Shown: in pieces, positions 1 to 7,916 of the stretch
Numbering within the stretch: the first letter of the stretch is position 1
Layout: each line of letters starts with the position of its first letter
Source of the DNA: Candidatus Chryseobacterium colombiense
Lineage (GTDB): Bacteria; Bacteroidota; Bacteroidia; Flavobacteriales; Weeksellaceae
Assembly (NCBI GenBank): GCA_029203185.1
Contig: CP119310.1
Coordinates: 806,001-870,000, forward strand
Reading direction: 5' to 3'
Length of the DNA: 64,000 bases
Made by a program: the position numbers and the translations under genes
The notes under the pieces: generated by a model
The model's input: only the letters and a program-made list of their open reading frames with translations
Database searches by the model: none
What the model was told of the DNA's origin: nothing

Positions 1-349
1 AACATTATTGGTGCCGGTTTCTGCAAAATATTTTATCTCAGAAAATTTCTCGGTAGCTGCAGGTGCTAACTTTGGAATTATCCTTTCTGCTAAGCAAAAA
101 ACTGTGATCGGTTCCGATTTTGCTGATATATCAGTTGATGGAGATTCTGGTGAAGTAGATATTAAAGATGATATCAAAAAATTAAACATTGCTCCATTTG
201 TAGGAGTAGAATATATGTTTGAGAACGGATTCTTCATTGATGGAAGATATAGTTTGGGAGTATCCAACCTTTCTAATGATGGAAGCGGAGGGAAAGTAAC
301 CAATAGTTTTGCTCAAATTGGAGTAGGTTTCAAATTCGGAGGAAACTAG
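1..349 (+). CDS. Outer-membrane beta-barrel protein, C-terminal part
   Basis: The reading frame is open to the left edge, so the N-terminus and any signal peptide lie outside the window; no start can be assigned. The visible ~115 residues alternate polar and hydrophobic residues and are rich in Gly, Phe and Ser, as in small transmembrane beta-barrels. Examples are FIDGRYSLGVSNLS and the closing strand FAQIGVGFKFGGN. This suits the porin-family/OmpA-like beta-barrels common in Bacteroidota. It probably sits in the outer membrane; the substrate is unknown. A strong terminator follows it. Confidence 0.7.
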   Translation, partial: TLLVPVSAKYFISENFSVAAGANFGIILSAKQKTVIGSDFADISVDGDSGEVDIKDDIKKLNIAPFVGVEYMFENGFFIDGRYSLGVSNLSNDGSGGKVTNSFAQIGVGFKFGGN

Positions 350-371
350 TGTTTTTCCTTCAAAATTATAT

Positions 372-400
372 AAAGCAGGACATTTTTGTCCTGCTTTTTT
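372..400 (+). terminator. Rho-independent terminator
   Basis: A perfect 10-bp stem, AAAGCAGGAC with GTCCTGCTTT around an ATTTTT loop, is followed by a T run. It ends the first gene of the window. Confidence 0.85.
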
Positions 401-459
401 CATAAACGGCATTCAGTTTGCTATACCTGCTTTTATAACAACATTTTAAATTTTAAACA

Positions 460-966
460 ATGAAAAGATTATTATTACTAGGTGCTTTTGCACTGTTTGG
501 TGGTATGGCGCATGCGCAGGAAGGTTTTAGGTTAGGTGGTCATATTGGAGCTCCACTTGGTGATGCTGCAGACGCTGCAAGTGTTACTATAGGCGTAGAT
601 GCTGCTTATATGTGGAATATTACCAAAGGATTGGATATTGGAGCTACTACGGGATATTCTCATTTTTTTGGAAAAGATCATGTAGATGACTTTGGTTTCA
701 TTCCTATTGCGGCATCAGGAAAATATCGATTTGCTAAAATTCCGCTTTTTGTTGGATTGGATTTAGGAGCAGCTATTTCTACTAAAAATTATATCAATAG
801 CGGTTTATATGTGGCACCAAGAGTAGGATATCAGATGAAAAATACAGAACTGTATTTAGGATTCCAAAATATCAGCAGCAGATATAAAGATCATGGACCT
901 TATTGGCATGACGACAGATTTAATTTTGGAGCGATTAATTTTGGTGTAAATTTCTTTCTAAAATAA
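460..966 (+). CDS. Small outer-membrane beta-barrel protein
   Basis: This 168-residue protein starts with a signal peptide (MKRLLLLGAFALFGGMAHAQ, cleavage after AHAQ likely). The rest looks like an eight-stranded barrel: short amphipathic strands separated by charged loops, ending FGAINFGVNFFLK. It is not closely similar to the three paralogues downstream, although its signal peptide has the same style. Terminators on both sides suggest a single-gene transcript. It probably sits in the outer membrane; the function is unknown. Confidence 0.75.
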   Translation: MKRLLLLGAFALFGGMAHAQEGFRLGGHIGAPLGDAADAASVTIGVDAAYMWNITKGLDIGATTGYSHFFGKDHVDDFGFIPIAASGKYRFAKIPLFVGLDLGAAISTKNYINSGLYVAPRVGYQMKNTELYLGFQNISSRYKDHGPYWHDDRFNFGAINFGVNFFLK

Positions 967-986
967 AACCGAGAAAATATATATAG

Positions 987-1013
987 AAACTTCGTCTTTT
1001 GACGGAGTTTTTT
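987..1013 (+). terminator. Rho-independent terminator
   Basis: The stem AAACTTCGTC / GACGGAGTTT (one G-T wobble) has a TTTT loop and runs into a T tract, 20 bases after the preceding stop codon. Confidence 0.8.
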
Positions 1014-1296
1014 GCTTTATGTTATAAACATATTTAAGTATATAGATTATTTTTTAAAAAGATCTTAAAATATATCAATTAATCAGTAAAATCATATTGA
1101 TCCATTGATTTCACAATTTAAAATAGTATGAAAAATAATCTTTTTTGTTTTTAATTAATAAATTGTAGCTTTCTTATTCAAAATATTGTGAAAAAATTAA
1201 GAACCTCTATTTAGTTAGCTTTATTTCGGGAAAACACCAAATTTTAACAGTGATATTAATCATGTTAACAAATTTTAATATTAGAATAGACCACTA

Positions 1297-1304
1297 TAAA
1301 TTTG
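1297..1304 (+). promoter_or_regulatory. Bacteroidota -7 promoter element
   Basis: TAAATTTG matches the TAnnTTTG consensus and ends 27 bases before the ATG at 1332. No clear -33 TTTG is seen. The element excludes the in-frame upstream TTG at 1302 as a start, because that codon lies inside the promoter. Confidence 0.65.
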
Positions 1305-1331
1305 CAGTCAGAAAGTATTAAAATTATTAAA

Positions 1332-1931
1332 ATGAAAAAATTATTATTAGCAAGTGCTATTGCACTTTTCGGTCTATCTAATGCACAGATCGCTCAAGGA
1401 ACTACATATTTGTCAGGAACTTTAAACTTTGCTGCAAGCGAAGATAACAATACTAATGTTAAAACAAGTGATTTAAAATTAGTACCTACAGTAGGATATT
1501 TCGTTGGAACAAACTTAGCTGTTGGGGTTGGAGTAGGTTATGCTTCAAATGTTAGAAAAAATGAGGGTGCTACGCCAGAAACTAAATCTACAGTTTCAGC
1601 TGTTGTAGTAGAGCCTTTCGTAAGAAAATACTGGACTTTAGGTGATAAATTCTATTTCTTTGGTCAACTTTCTGTACCAATGGCTTTTGGTACTGATAAA
1701 AACGAAGTTTCAGGATTTGGTTCTACTAAAGAAAACTTCAATTCTTTTGGAGTGTCTGTTAAACCAGGTTTAGATTATTTCTTAAACAAAAACTGGACTC
1801 TTGAAGCTACTATTGGAGATTTTGGATACAGTAATTTCAAGTACAAAAACGCTAAAAGTGTAGATAACTATAATTTCGGTCTTGATTTAGCATCAGTTGG
1901 AATCGGAGTTAAATATGTTTTCGCTAAATAA
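1332..1931 (+). CDS. Outer-membrane beta-barrel protein, paralogue 1 of a tandem family
   Basis: The 199-residue product starts at the ATG at 1332, which gives a clean signal peptide (MKKLLLASAIALFGLSNAQ). The mature part has repeated amphipathic beta-strands and ends VGIGVKYVFAK. It shares block identity with the next gene, for example PTVGYFVGTNLAVG with PTVGVFVAKNLAVG, FVRKYWTL with FIRKYWTL, and KPGLDYFLNKNWTLEATIG with its counterpart. This is clear tandem duplication. It probably forms a small outer-membrane barrel; the ligand is unknown. It has its own promoter and is followed by a hairpin that may not fully stop transcription. Confidence 0.8.
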   Translation: MKKLLLASAIALFGLSNAQIAQGTTYLSGTLNFAASEDNNTNVKTSDLKLVPTVGYFVGTNLAVGVGVGYASNVRKNEGATPETKSTVSAVVVEPFVRKYWTLGDKFYFFGQLSVPMAFGTDKNEVSGFGSTKENFNSFGVSVKPGLDYFLNKNWTLEATIGDFGYSNFKYKNAKSVDNYNFGLDLASVGIGVKYVFAK

Positions 1932-1958
1932 TTTAAGCCAAAAGCATTAAAAAATAAA

Positions 1959-1985
1959 AGTCCTAAGTTTTCTTAGGGCTTTTTC
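1959..1985 (+). terminator. Terminator or attenuator between tandem paralogues
   Basis: The stem AGTCCTAAG / CTTAGGGCT (one wobble) has a TTTT loop and then a T run. It ends only 19 bases before the next ATG, and no TAnnTTTG promoter is visible in that gap. The downstream paralogues may therefore be transcribed by read-through. Confidence 0.75.
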
Positions 1986-2003
1986 TCATTATAAACTTAT
2001 AAC

Positions 2004-2672
2004 ATGAAAAAACTCATATTAGCGGGCGCTATTACGTTTTTTGGGCTTTCTAATGCCCAGATTAAAACAGGATCAGTATATGTTTCAGGACAGGTAAATT
2101 ATTCTAAAGAAGAGAATAAACATACTAATACTACAATCCAAGACTTCAAAATAATACCTACAGTAGGAGTATTTGTAGCTAAAAACTTAGCTGTTGGAAC
2201 AGGCTTAGGGTTTACTAACAAAAAGGAAGAAAATAACGAAATTTATAGCGGCGGCTCCTTTGCTACTATTGTTGACTATACGGGAAAGAAAAATGCTGTT
2301 GTAGTAGCTCCTTTCATAAGAAAATACTGGACTTTATCAGATAATTTATATATTTTTGGCCAGCTTGAAATTCCAATGGAATTTGGAAAAATGAGTCAGG
2401 ATGCACTAGTAACTTATATGGATGGAATGTATGGATACACAGATTATCAAACATTCTCTATTGAAAAAAAATATACTTCAATCGGAGTGAATGTAAAACC
2501 AGGCTTAGATTATTTTTTTAATAAAAACTGGTCTATTGAAGCAACGATAGGAGAGTTTGGATACAAAAACTTCAAGTATAAAGAGGAAGGTGCTAAAGCT
2601 CTTAACAATTATAATTTTGGTTTAAACTTATCTTCAATCTCTTTTGGAGTGAAATATATTTTTGCAAAATAA
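2004..2672 (+). CDS. Outer-membrane beta-barrel protein, paralogue 2
   Basis: The 222-residue product has the signal peptide MKKLILAGAITFFGLSNAQ and the same barrel core as the preceding gene. It differs by longer, tyrosine-rich loops (around residues 75-95 and 130-155, for example YMDGMYGYTDY), the kind of surface variation expected of exposed loops. It ends SFGVKYIFAK like its neighbour. The next gene starts 37 bases later with no terminator between them, so the two are probably co-transcribed. The function is unknown. Confidence 0.8.
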   Translation: MKKLILAGAITFFGLSNAQIKTGSVYVSGQVNYSKEENKHTNTTIQDFKIIPTVGVFVAKNLAVGTGLGFTNKKEENNEIYSGGSFATIVDYTGKKNAVVVAPFIRKYWTLSDNLYIFGQLEIPMEFGKMSQDALVTYMDGMYGYTDYQTFSIEKKYTSIGVNVKPGLDYFFNKNWSIEATIGEFGYKNFKYKEEGAKALNNYNFGLNLSSISFGVKYIFAK

Positions 2673-2709
2673 TAAAGAATAATAAACTATATTTTTTAAA
2701 TTAAATACT

Positions 2710-3345
2710 ATGAAAAAATTATTACTTGCGTGTGCAGTTGCACTTTTTGGTTTGTCAAATGCTCAGATGACTAAAGGAGACTGGGTAATCAGCGGAGCTA
2801 CAGGATTGGGTTTTAATAATGTAACAACCACTATTAAAGCAGATGGAAATTCAGTAGACGGTCCAAAAGTCAACACTTTCTCAATTACTCCTTCTGCAGG
2901 ATATTTTGTAATCGATAAATTAGCGGTAGGTGTTGACTTAGGTTTTGTAAGTGCTACAACAAAATATGACGGAACAAAAACAACTATGACTAGTTTTTCG
3001 GCTATGCCTACTGCAACTTATTACTTTGCAAATGATAGCAAACTTGTTCCTTTCTTAGGAGCTGGAATTGGTTATGCTTCTGTAAAAAACAAAGGAGAGA
3101 TGGATATTTTAGGCGTTTCTACTGCTGATGAAACCACAACAGATGGTCTTGCATGGAAAGTGAAAGGAGGGGTGACTTATATGGCTACTCAGTCTTTAGG
3201 GATCAACCTGGGAGTTTCTTATGATCAGTTTTCAAATAAACAAACTTACAGCAATGTAGATGTAAAAACAAATACCAAAACTTTTGGTGTAAATGTAGGT
3301 TTCTCTTATTTCATCAAAGCTAAAGCTCAAAAAGGAGATAAATAA
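2710..3345 (+). CDS. Outer-membrane beta-barrel protein, paralogue 3
   Basis: This 211-residue exported protein has the signal peptide MKKLLLACAVALFGLSNAQ, almost identical to those of the two preceding genes. The mature part is more diverged. It keeps the motif TPSAGYFVIDKLAVGVDLGF, equivalent to the PTVGYFVGTNLAVG block, and ends in a barrel strand followed by a lysine-rich tail (KAKAQKGDK). The tail extends beyond the last strand, so the C-terminus is probably periplasmic. A bidirectional terminator separates it from ffh. It probably sits in the outer membrane; its role is unknown. Confidence 0.8.
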   Translation: MKKLLLACAVALFGLSNAQMTKGDWVISGATGLGFNNVTTTIKADGNSVDGPKVNTFSITPSAGYFVIDKLAVGVDLGFVSATTKYDGTKTTMTSFSAMPTATYYFANDSKLVPFLGAGIGYASVKNKGEMDILGVSTADETTTDGLAWKVKGGVTYMATQSLGINLGVSYDQFSNKQTYSNVDVKTNTKTFGVNVGFSYFIKAKAQKGDK

Positions 3346-3372
3346 TCAAACTTTTTTAGTTGAAGAAACAAA

Positions 3373-3403
3373 AAATCCGGCTCAATGTTGAGTCGGATTT
3401 TAT
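3373..3403. terminator. Bidirectional terminator
   Basis: A 13-bp stem, AAATCCGGCTCAA / TTGAGTCGGATTT with one wobble, is flanked by an A run on the left and a T run on the right. It lies between convergent genes ending at 3345 and 3426 and can serve both. Confidence 0.8.
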
Positions 3404-3425
3404 ATTTATTAGATGTTCTTAAGTT

Positions 3426-4787
3426 TTACTTTCCAAACATTCCACCCATTCCAGGCATATTTGGCATTTTGCTCATCATCTGCATCATTTGCTTTCCTTG
3501 AGGTCCCTGCATCATCTTCATCATTTTACCCATTTGATCGAATTGTTTCATCAACTGATTTACGTCTTCGATTTTTCTTCCTGCACCTTTTGCAATTCTG
3601 TTTTTTCTCTGAGTATTGATGATAGAAGGTTTTCTTCTTTCTTCAGGAGTCATCGAGTAGATGATTGCTTCGATATGTTTGAAAGCATCGTCACTGATTT
3701 CAACATCCTTAATTGCTTTTCCAACTCCTGGAATCATTCCCATCAAATCTTTCATGTTACCCATTTTCTTGATCTGATTGATCTGTTTTAAGAAATCATC
3801 AAAACCAAACTCGTTTTTAGCGATTTTCTTGTGGAGTTTTTTTGCTTCTTCTTCATCAAATTGTTCCTGAGCTCTTTCTACTAAGGAAACAACGTCTCCC
3901 ATTCCCAGGATTCTGTCTGCCATCCTTTCCGGATAGAAAAGGTCTAAAGCTTCCATTTTCTCTCCTGTAGAGATGAATTTGATTGGTTTTTCAACTACCG
4001 AACGAATCGTTAAAGCGGCTCCACCACGGGTATCACCATCCAACTTCGTCAAAACAACCCCGTCAAAATTCAAAGCGTCATTGAATGCTTTTGCTGTATT
4101 TACAGCATCCTGACCCGTCATTGAGTCAACAACGAATAATGTCTCGTTTGGTTTTATAGTGGAATGAACTGTTTTGATTTCATTCATCATCTGCTCGTCA
4201 ATTGCCAAACGCCCTGCTGTATCCACAATTACGATATCGTGGCCATTGGATTTCGCAAAATTAATGGCATTCTGAGAGATGCTTGAAGGATCCATAGAGC
4301 CTTCTTCTGTGAAAACAGGAACTCCGATTTGTCCTCCTAAAACTTTTAGCTGGTCAATCGCAGCCGGACGGTACACGTCACAAGCAACCAAAAGAGGTTT
4401 TTTATTTCTTTTTGTCTTTAAATAATTAGCTAATTTTCCCGAGAAAGTTGTCTTACCGGAACCCTGAAGACCTGCGATCAAAATTACGGATGGTTTTCCG
4501 GAAAGGTTGATCCCCTCCTGAGAACCTCCCATAAGATCTACCAATTCGTCATGAACGATCTTTGTCATCAATTGTCCCGGAGTAAGCGAAGTAAGAACAT
4601 CTTGTCCTAAAGCTTTATCCTGAACTCTTTTTGTAAGATCTTTTGCAACTTTATAATTAACATCGGCATCTACCAATGCTCTACGAATTTCTTTTACGGT
4701 CTCCGCAACATTGATTTCCGTGATTTTTCCACGTCCTGAAATATTATGAAGCGCTTTGTCTAATTTATCCTGTAAACTATTAAACAT
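3426..4787 (-). CDS. ffh: Signal recognition particle protein Ffh
   Basis: Ffh binds 4.5S RNA and signal sequences on nascent chains and targets ribosomes to FtsY at the inner membrane. The 453-residue length is normal. The order is an N-domain helical bundle (residues 1 to about 90), a GTPase G-domain with P-loop GLQGSGKTT, DTAGR and TKLDGD motifs, and a C-terminal M-domain with the typical methionine-rich end (QMMQMMSKMPNMPGMGGMFGK pattern). It is transcribed alone, with a promoter just upstream and a shared terminator downstream. Confidence 0.97.
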   Translation of the reverse strand: MFNSLQDKLDKALHNISGRGKITEINVAETVKEIRRALVDADVNYKVAKDLTKRVQDKALGQDVLTSLTPGQLMTKIVHDELVDLMGGSQEGINLSGKPSVILIAGLQGSGKTTFSGKLANYLKTKRNKKPLLVACDVYRPAAIDQLKVLGGQIGVPVFTEEGSMDPSSISQNAINFAKSNGHDIVIVDTAGRLAIDEQMMNEIKTVHSTIKPNETLFVVDSMTGQDAVNTAKAFNDALNFDGVVLTKLDGDTRGGAALTIRSVVEKPIKFISTGEKMEALDLFYPERMADRILGMGDVVSLVERAQEQFDEEEAKKLHKKIAKNEFGFDDFLKQINQIKKMGNMKDLMGMIPGVGKAIKDVEISDDAFKHIEAIIYSMTPEERRKPSIINTQRKNRIAKGAGRKIEDVNQLMKQFDQMGKMMKMMQGPQGKQMMQMMSKMPNMPGMGGMFGK

Positions 4788-4810
4788 ATTGATTGTAAAT
4801 TATAAGTGTG

Positions 4811-4840
4811 CAAAAATAAGGAATTTTTTAGTATATCAAC
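4811..4840 (-). promoter_or_regulatory. ffh promoter
   Basis: Read on the minus strand, TATTTTTG (4811-4818) matches the TAnnTTTG -7 box. A GTTG at 4837-4840 lies 18 bases upstream as a possible -33 element. The -7 box is 23 bases from the ffh start codon. Confidence 0.6.
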
Positions 4841-4947
4841 CTGTATAACACGTAATATTATAGTAGGATATAAAATATTTTAGATGTTAAACATGTAATG
4901 ATGAGATGATAAAAATCAAATCATGAAAAAATACAATAGAAAAAGTC

Positions 4948-4955
4948 TATTTTTG
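4948..4955 (+). promoter_or_regulatory. Bacteroidota -7 promoter element
   Basis: TATTTTTG matches TAnnTTTG, 51 bases before the ATG at 5007. It could drive the small membrane gene and read on into the ATP synthase operon. No convincing -33 box is visible. Confidence 0.5.
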
Positions 4956-5006
4956 CGATAAACTAAAATTAGCCTAACTCATGTTAGGTGAAAATAATTT
5001 TTTATA

Positions 5007-5384
5007 ATGAAAGCTAATCCAAATATTCTGGTTGCAGTATTATTCTTTTTAACGTTTCTCATCCATTTCTTTTTATGGAAATTTGTTTTTCATCTGGATG
5101 AAATTGTTATTGTGAAATTTTATTTATTCTTGAGCGTGATGTTCATGATGATGATTACATTGATTATTTTAATCAATAAAGTAGTACCTGAATTTTTAGG
5201 GTTGTCTGTTATTGGTTTGATTCTTTTAAAATTTGTTTTAATGTATTTAATTAGAAAGAAATTGAACTTTGAGACTATTCCGGGGTATAAATTTCATTTT
5301 ATCATCCCCTATTTTGTCCTGACAACACTGCTTACCTACTACGCGATTAAGCTGATTAATCATGACAAAAAACAGGAAAATTAA
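5007..5384 (+). CDS. Small four-helix membrane protein upstream of atpB
   Basis: This 125-residue protein has about four hydrophobic helices (roughly residues 5-25, 35-55, 60-80 and 95-117) and a lysine-rich C-terminus. No catalytic motif is seen. Its position immediately before atpB is where other bacteria carry atpI, which helps assemble the c-ring. It lacks obvious AtpI similarity and resembles an uncharacterised flavobacterial family (DUF6168, named from memory). A role in ATP synthase assembly is inference from position only. A separate promoter lies between it and atpB. Confidence 0.7.
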   Translation: MKANPNILVAVLFFLTFLIHFFLWKFVFHLDEIVIVKFYLFLSVMFMMMITLIILINKVVPEFLGLSVIGLILLKFVLMYLIRKKLNFETIPGYKFHFIIPYFVLTTLLTYYAIKLINHDKKQEN

Positions 5385-5387
5385 TTA

Positions 5388-5416
5388 TTGAAACTAAAAA
5401 AAATATCATATTTTTG
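5388..5416 (+). promoter_or_regulatory. atpB operon promoter
   Basis: A TTG at 5388-5390 and TATTTTTG at 5409-5416 are separated by 18 bases, close to Bacteroidota spacing. The -7 box ends 21 bases before the atpB ATG at 5438. It overlaps an upstream in-frame TTG (5414), which argues against that codon as a start. Confidence 0.65.
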
Positions 5417-5437
5417 CACAACGAAAAAAACCTATCA

Positions 5438-6541
5438 ATGTTTAAGAAATTCGCAGTTTTATTCTACAGTATTTTTGTATTAAACTTAGTGTCTGCACAG
5501 CACGGTGAAGCCACTGCTGAAGCAGGGTCTGCTACTACAGAGCTTTCAGAGAAAGACAAAGTAAGTAAAGAAAACAAAGAGTACATCGATCATCACTTGT
5601 TAGATGCACACGACTTTACATTGATGGTGGATAAAGATGGTCATCATATTGGTTTTCCACTTCCAGTTATTTTTTATGATAACGGATTCCACTCTTTTAT
5701 GAGTAATAGTAAAGAAGGATTCATGCACGGAGAGGTGACTGAAGTTGATGGTTCTTATTATAAATTACACCATGAGAAAATTTTCAAAACTGATGCTTCT
5801 GGAACGTTGACACTTGGTGAAGATGGTTTTCCTACTAATGAGAGGCCTTTAGATCTTTCAATTACTAAGAGTGTACTTATTATCTTATTAACATCGATCT
5901 TTATGTTGCTGTTGTTCGCTGGGATTGCTAAATCATATAAAAAATCTGTTGTTCCTACAGGTGCTGCAAGATTTTTGGAGCCATTAATTATATTCGTAAG
6001 AGATGAAGTCGCTATTCCAAATATTGGACATAAATATAAAAGATTTATGGGTTACCTTTTAACCGTATTTTTCTTTATTTTATTCTTAAACGTGTTAGGA
6101 TTAATGCCTTTCGGAATTAATGTTACAGGTAATATTACAATGACATTCTTCTTGGCTATCCTTACTTACTTGATTACAACATTCTCAGCTAATAAAGATT
6201 ATTGGAAGCATATCTTCTGGATGCCTGGAGTTCCGGTTCCAATGAAGTTAATTATGTTGCCAATCGAATTGTTAGGAACAATTACTAAGCCTTTTGCATT
6301 GATGATTCGTCTTTTTGCGAACATGACTGCAGGTCACATCGTAGTAATGAGTTTGATCGGATTGATTTATGTATTTAAGAATTTTATTGCTGGTGTTGCG
6401 TTCCCATTCTTAACATTAGTAATATACTTATTGGAAGTATTAGTTGCTTTCTTACAAGCATATATCTTTACAATGTTATCGGCTTTATTCATTGGAATGG
6501 CAGTACAAGAGCACGAGCATGAACATCATGCAGCTCACTAA
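5438..6541 (+). CDS. atpB: F-type ATP synthase subunit a
   Basis: Subunit a forms the two half-channels that carry protons to and from the c-ring. The ATG at 5438 gives a 367-residue protein with a cleavable signal peptide (ends LVSAQ) and a periplasmic N-terminal extension of about 120 residues. These extra parts, known from Bacteroidota atpB, make it longer than the E. coli protein. The membrane domain follows from about residue 145. The essential stator arginine is R291 in MIRLFANMTAGH. The C-terminus is histidine-rich (EHEHEHHAAH). It is the first gene of the atpB-E-F-H-x-A-G operon. Confidence 0.97.
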   Translation: MFKKFAVLFYSIFVLNLVSAQHGEATAEAGSATTELSEKDKVSKENKEYIDHHLLDAHDFTLMVDKDGHHIGFPLPVIFYDNGFHSFMSNSKEGFMHGEVTEVDGSYYKLHHEKIFKTDASGTLTLGEDGFPTNERPLDLSITKSVLIILLTSIFMLLLFAGIAKSYKKSVVPTGAARFLEPLIIFVRDEVAIPNIGHKYKRFMGYLLTVFFFILFLNVLGLMPFGINVTGNITMTFFLAILTYLITTFSANKDYWKHIFWMPGVPVPMKLIMLPIELLGTITKPFALMIRLFANMTAGHIVVMSLIGLIYVFKNFIAGVAFPFLTLVIYLLEVLVAFLQAYIFTMLSALFIGMAVQEHEHEHHAAH

Positions 6542-6584
6542 TTAAAATTAAATATTAGAAACAAATTTTTTAAAATTATATATT

Positions 6585-6779
6585 ATGGAAATCCCTAAAA
6601 TTGTAGGTGCTGGTATCGTAGTACTAGGTGTAGGTATCGGTCTTGGTAAAATCGGAGCTGCTGCTCTTGAAGCTATCGCTAGACAACCTGAACAATCTGG
6701 AAAAATCCAAACAGCTATGCTTATCGCAGCTGCACTTGTTGAAGGTGTTGCGTTTGCTGCTCTATTCGCAGTAAACTAA
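6585..6779 (+). CDS. atpE: F-type ATP synthase subunit c
   Basis: This is the c-ring proteolipid, a 64-residue hairpin of two membrane helices joined by the polar loop ARQPEQ (residues 32-37), which contacts the central stalk. Helix 1 carries the glycine-rich packing motif GVGIGLG. The ion-binding carboxylate is E53 in ALVEGVAF. The neighbouring residues lack the Gln in helix 1 and the Glu-Ser/Thr pair typical of sodium-binding c subunits, so proton coupling is likely (inference). It lies 43 bases after atpB and is followed by a strong hairpin before atpF. Confidence 0.96.
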   Translation: MEIPKIVGAGIVVLGVGIGLGKIGAAALEAIARQPEQSGKIQTAMLIAAALVEGVAFAALFAVN

Positions 6780-6789
6780 TCAAAACAAA

Positions 6790-6826
6790 AACCACTATCC
6801 GTAACGGTTGGTTACAGATAGTGGTT
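6790..6826 (+). other. Stem-loop between atpE and atpF
   Basis: AACCACTATC and GATAGTGGTT form a perfect 10-bp outer stem. After one C-A mismatch, GTAAC/GTTAC adds five pairs around a GGTTG loop. No T run follows. It begins 11 bases after the atpE stop codon. It may protect the 3' end of an atpE mRNA fragment or reduce read-through, which would help make many more c subunits than b subunits. The structure is seen; the role is inference. Confidence 0.7.
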
Positions 6827-6866
6827 ATTTAAGAAAAAAAGTAATAATTATTTATACATTTATATA

Positions 6867-7364
6867 ATGGAATTAATTCATCAGTTTTCGTCGGGATTAT
6901 TTATCATCCAGTCTGTTATTTTTCTAGCATTATTATTTTTGTTAGGTAAATTCGCTTGGAAACCTATCTTAAAATCTATCAATGATAGAGAGACTTCTAT
7001 TGTTGACGCTCTTAATCAAGCTAAATTAGCTAGAAAAGAGATGGAAACTTTAAAAGAGGATAACGAAAGAATCATTCGTGAAGCTAAAATCGAAAGAGAT
7101 GCGATCCTTAAAGAAGCTAGAGATATTAAAGATAGAATCGTAGCAGAAGCTAAAGATGCTGCTAAAGCTGAAGGAGATAAACTAATTGAATCTGCTAAAC
7201 AGACTATCAATGCTGAGAAAAATGCTGCTATGGCAGATATTAAAACTCAAATTGGTACCATCTCTGTAAATATTGCAGAATCTATCCTTAAGCAAAAATT
7301 AGACAACAACGAAGCTCAGAATGAGTTGGTTCAAAATTATTTAAACAAATCAAATCTTAACTAA
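6867..7364 (+). CDS. atpF: F-type ATP synthase subunit b
   Basis: Subunit b is the peripheral-stalk protein that holds the F1 head to subunit a. The 165-residue product has one N-terminal membrane helix (residues about 8-28, IIQSVIFLALLFLLGKFAW) followed by a long charged coiled-coil rich in Ala, Lys and Glu. The motif FAWKPILKSINDRE is typical of the family. The next gene, atpH, starts two bases after its stop codon. Confidence 0.95.
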   Translation: MELIHQFSSGLFIIQSVIFLALLFLLGKFAWKPILKSINDRETSIVDALNQAKLARKEMETLKEDNERIIREAKIERDAILKEARDIKDRIVAEAKDAAKAEGDKLIESAKQTINAEKNAAMADIKTQIGTISVNIAESILKQKLDNNEAQNELVQNYLNKSNLN

Positions 7365-7366
7365 GA

Positions 7367-7906
7367 ATGCTTACATCTAAAGTAGCTAAAAGATACGCAC
7401 AGGGTTTGCTTGATTTTACAAACGAGACAAACCAGACAGCTGCTGTATTTTCAGAAATGAAAGATGTAGTAAAAGTAATGGCAGAGTCTAAAGATTTGAA
7501 TAAATTCTTCCTTACTCCTTACATCGATTCTAAAAAGAAAATTGAAGTAGCATCAGAAATCTTTAAAGGTTTATCACAATCTTCTCAAAACCTGATTAAA
7601 CTGGTTATTAAGCAAGGCCGTGAATCCCAATTAAAAAATATTGCTCAGGAGTTCATCAACAAAGTTGAAGATATCAACGGAGTACAGAGACTTACTCTTA
7701 CTACGGCTACAGAAATTTCCAATGCTAATATTGAAGAAATCCTAAAATCAAGTAACCTTGTAAACACAAGTGCCAACTTCGATTTAAAAAGAATTATCAA
7801 GCCTGAAATTTTAGGTGGATATATTCTAAGAGTAGGAGATCAACAGATCGATGCATCAGTGAAGACTAAACTTAACCAAGTTAAAAAAGATTTTCAATTA
7901 AACTAA
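7367..7906 (+). CDS. atpH: F-type ATP synthase subunit delta
   Basis: Delta caps the alpha3-beta3 head and joins it to the b stalk. The 179-residue length is normal. The N-terminal helical domain begins with the family pattern VAKRYAQGLLDF. The C-terminal part holds the conserved ILGGYILRVGDQQIDASVKTKL stretch (the GG...R-GD-xxDxS pattern). It is almost contiguous with atpF, and the following gene is an exported protein rather than atpA. Confidence 0.95.
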   Translation: MLTSKVAKRYAQGLLDFTNETNQTAAVFSEMKDVVKVMAESKDLNKFFLTPYIDSKKKIEVASEIFKGLSQSSQNLIKLVIKQGRESQLKNIAQEFINKVEDINGVQRLTLTTATEISNANIEEILKSSNLVNTSANFDLKRIIKPEILGGYILRVGDQQIDASVKTKLNQVKKDFQLN

Positions 7907-7916
7907 CAACACAAAG

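Larger units (their letters stand above)
967..1331 (+). other. 365-base AT-rich intergenic region
   Basis: No plausible gene is seen on either strand. The left end holds the terminator of the preceding gene and the right end holds the promoter and leader of the next one. Between them the DNA is very AT-rich. Two TTAACA hexamers at 1244-1249 and 1265-1270 lie 21 bases apart, about two helical turns, and 27 bases upstream of the -7 box, so they could be a regulator site. Confidence 0.5.

Noticed and set aside
1302..1331. Upstream in-frame TTG start for the first tandem barrel gene
   Set aside because: The codon lies inside the -7 promoter box; the ATG at 1332 gives a clean signal peptide.
3413..3791. 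Plus-strand open frames opposite ffh
   Set aside because: They are antisense shadows of the conserved ffh gene and have no promoter or conserved protein features.
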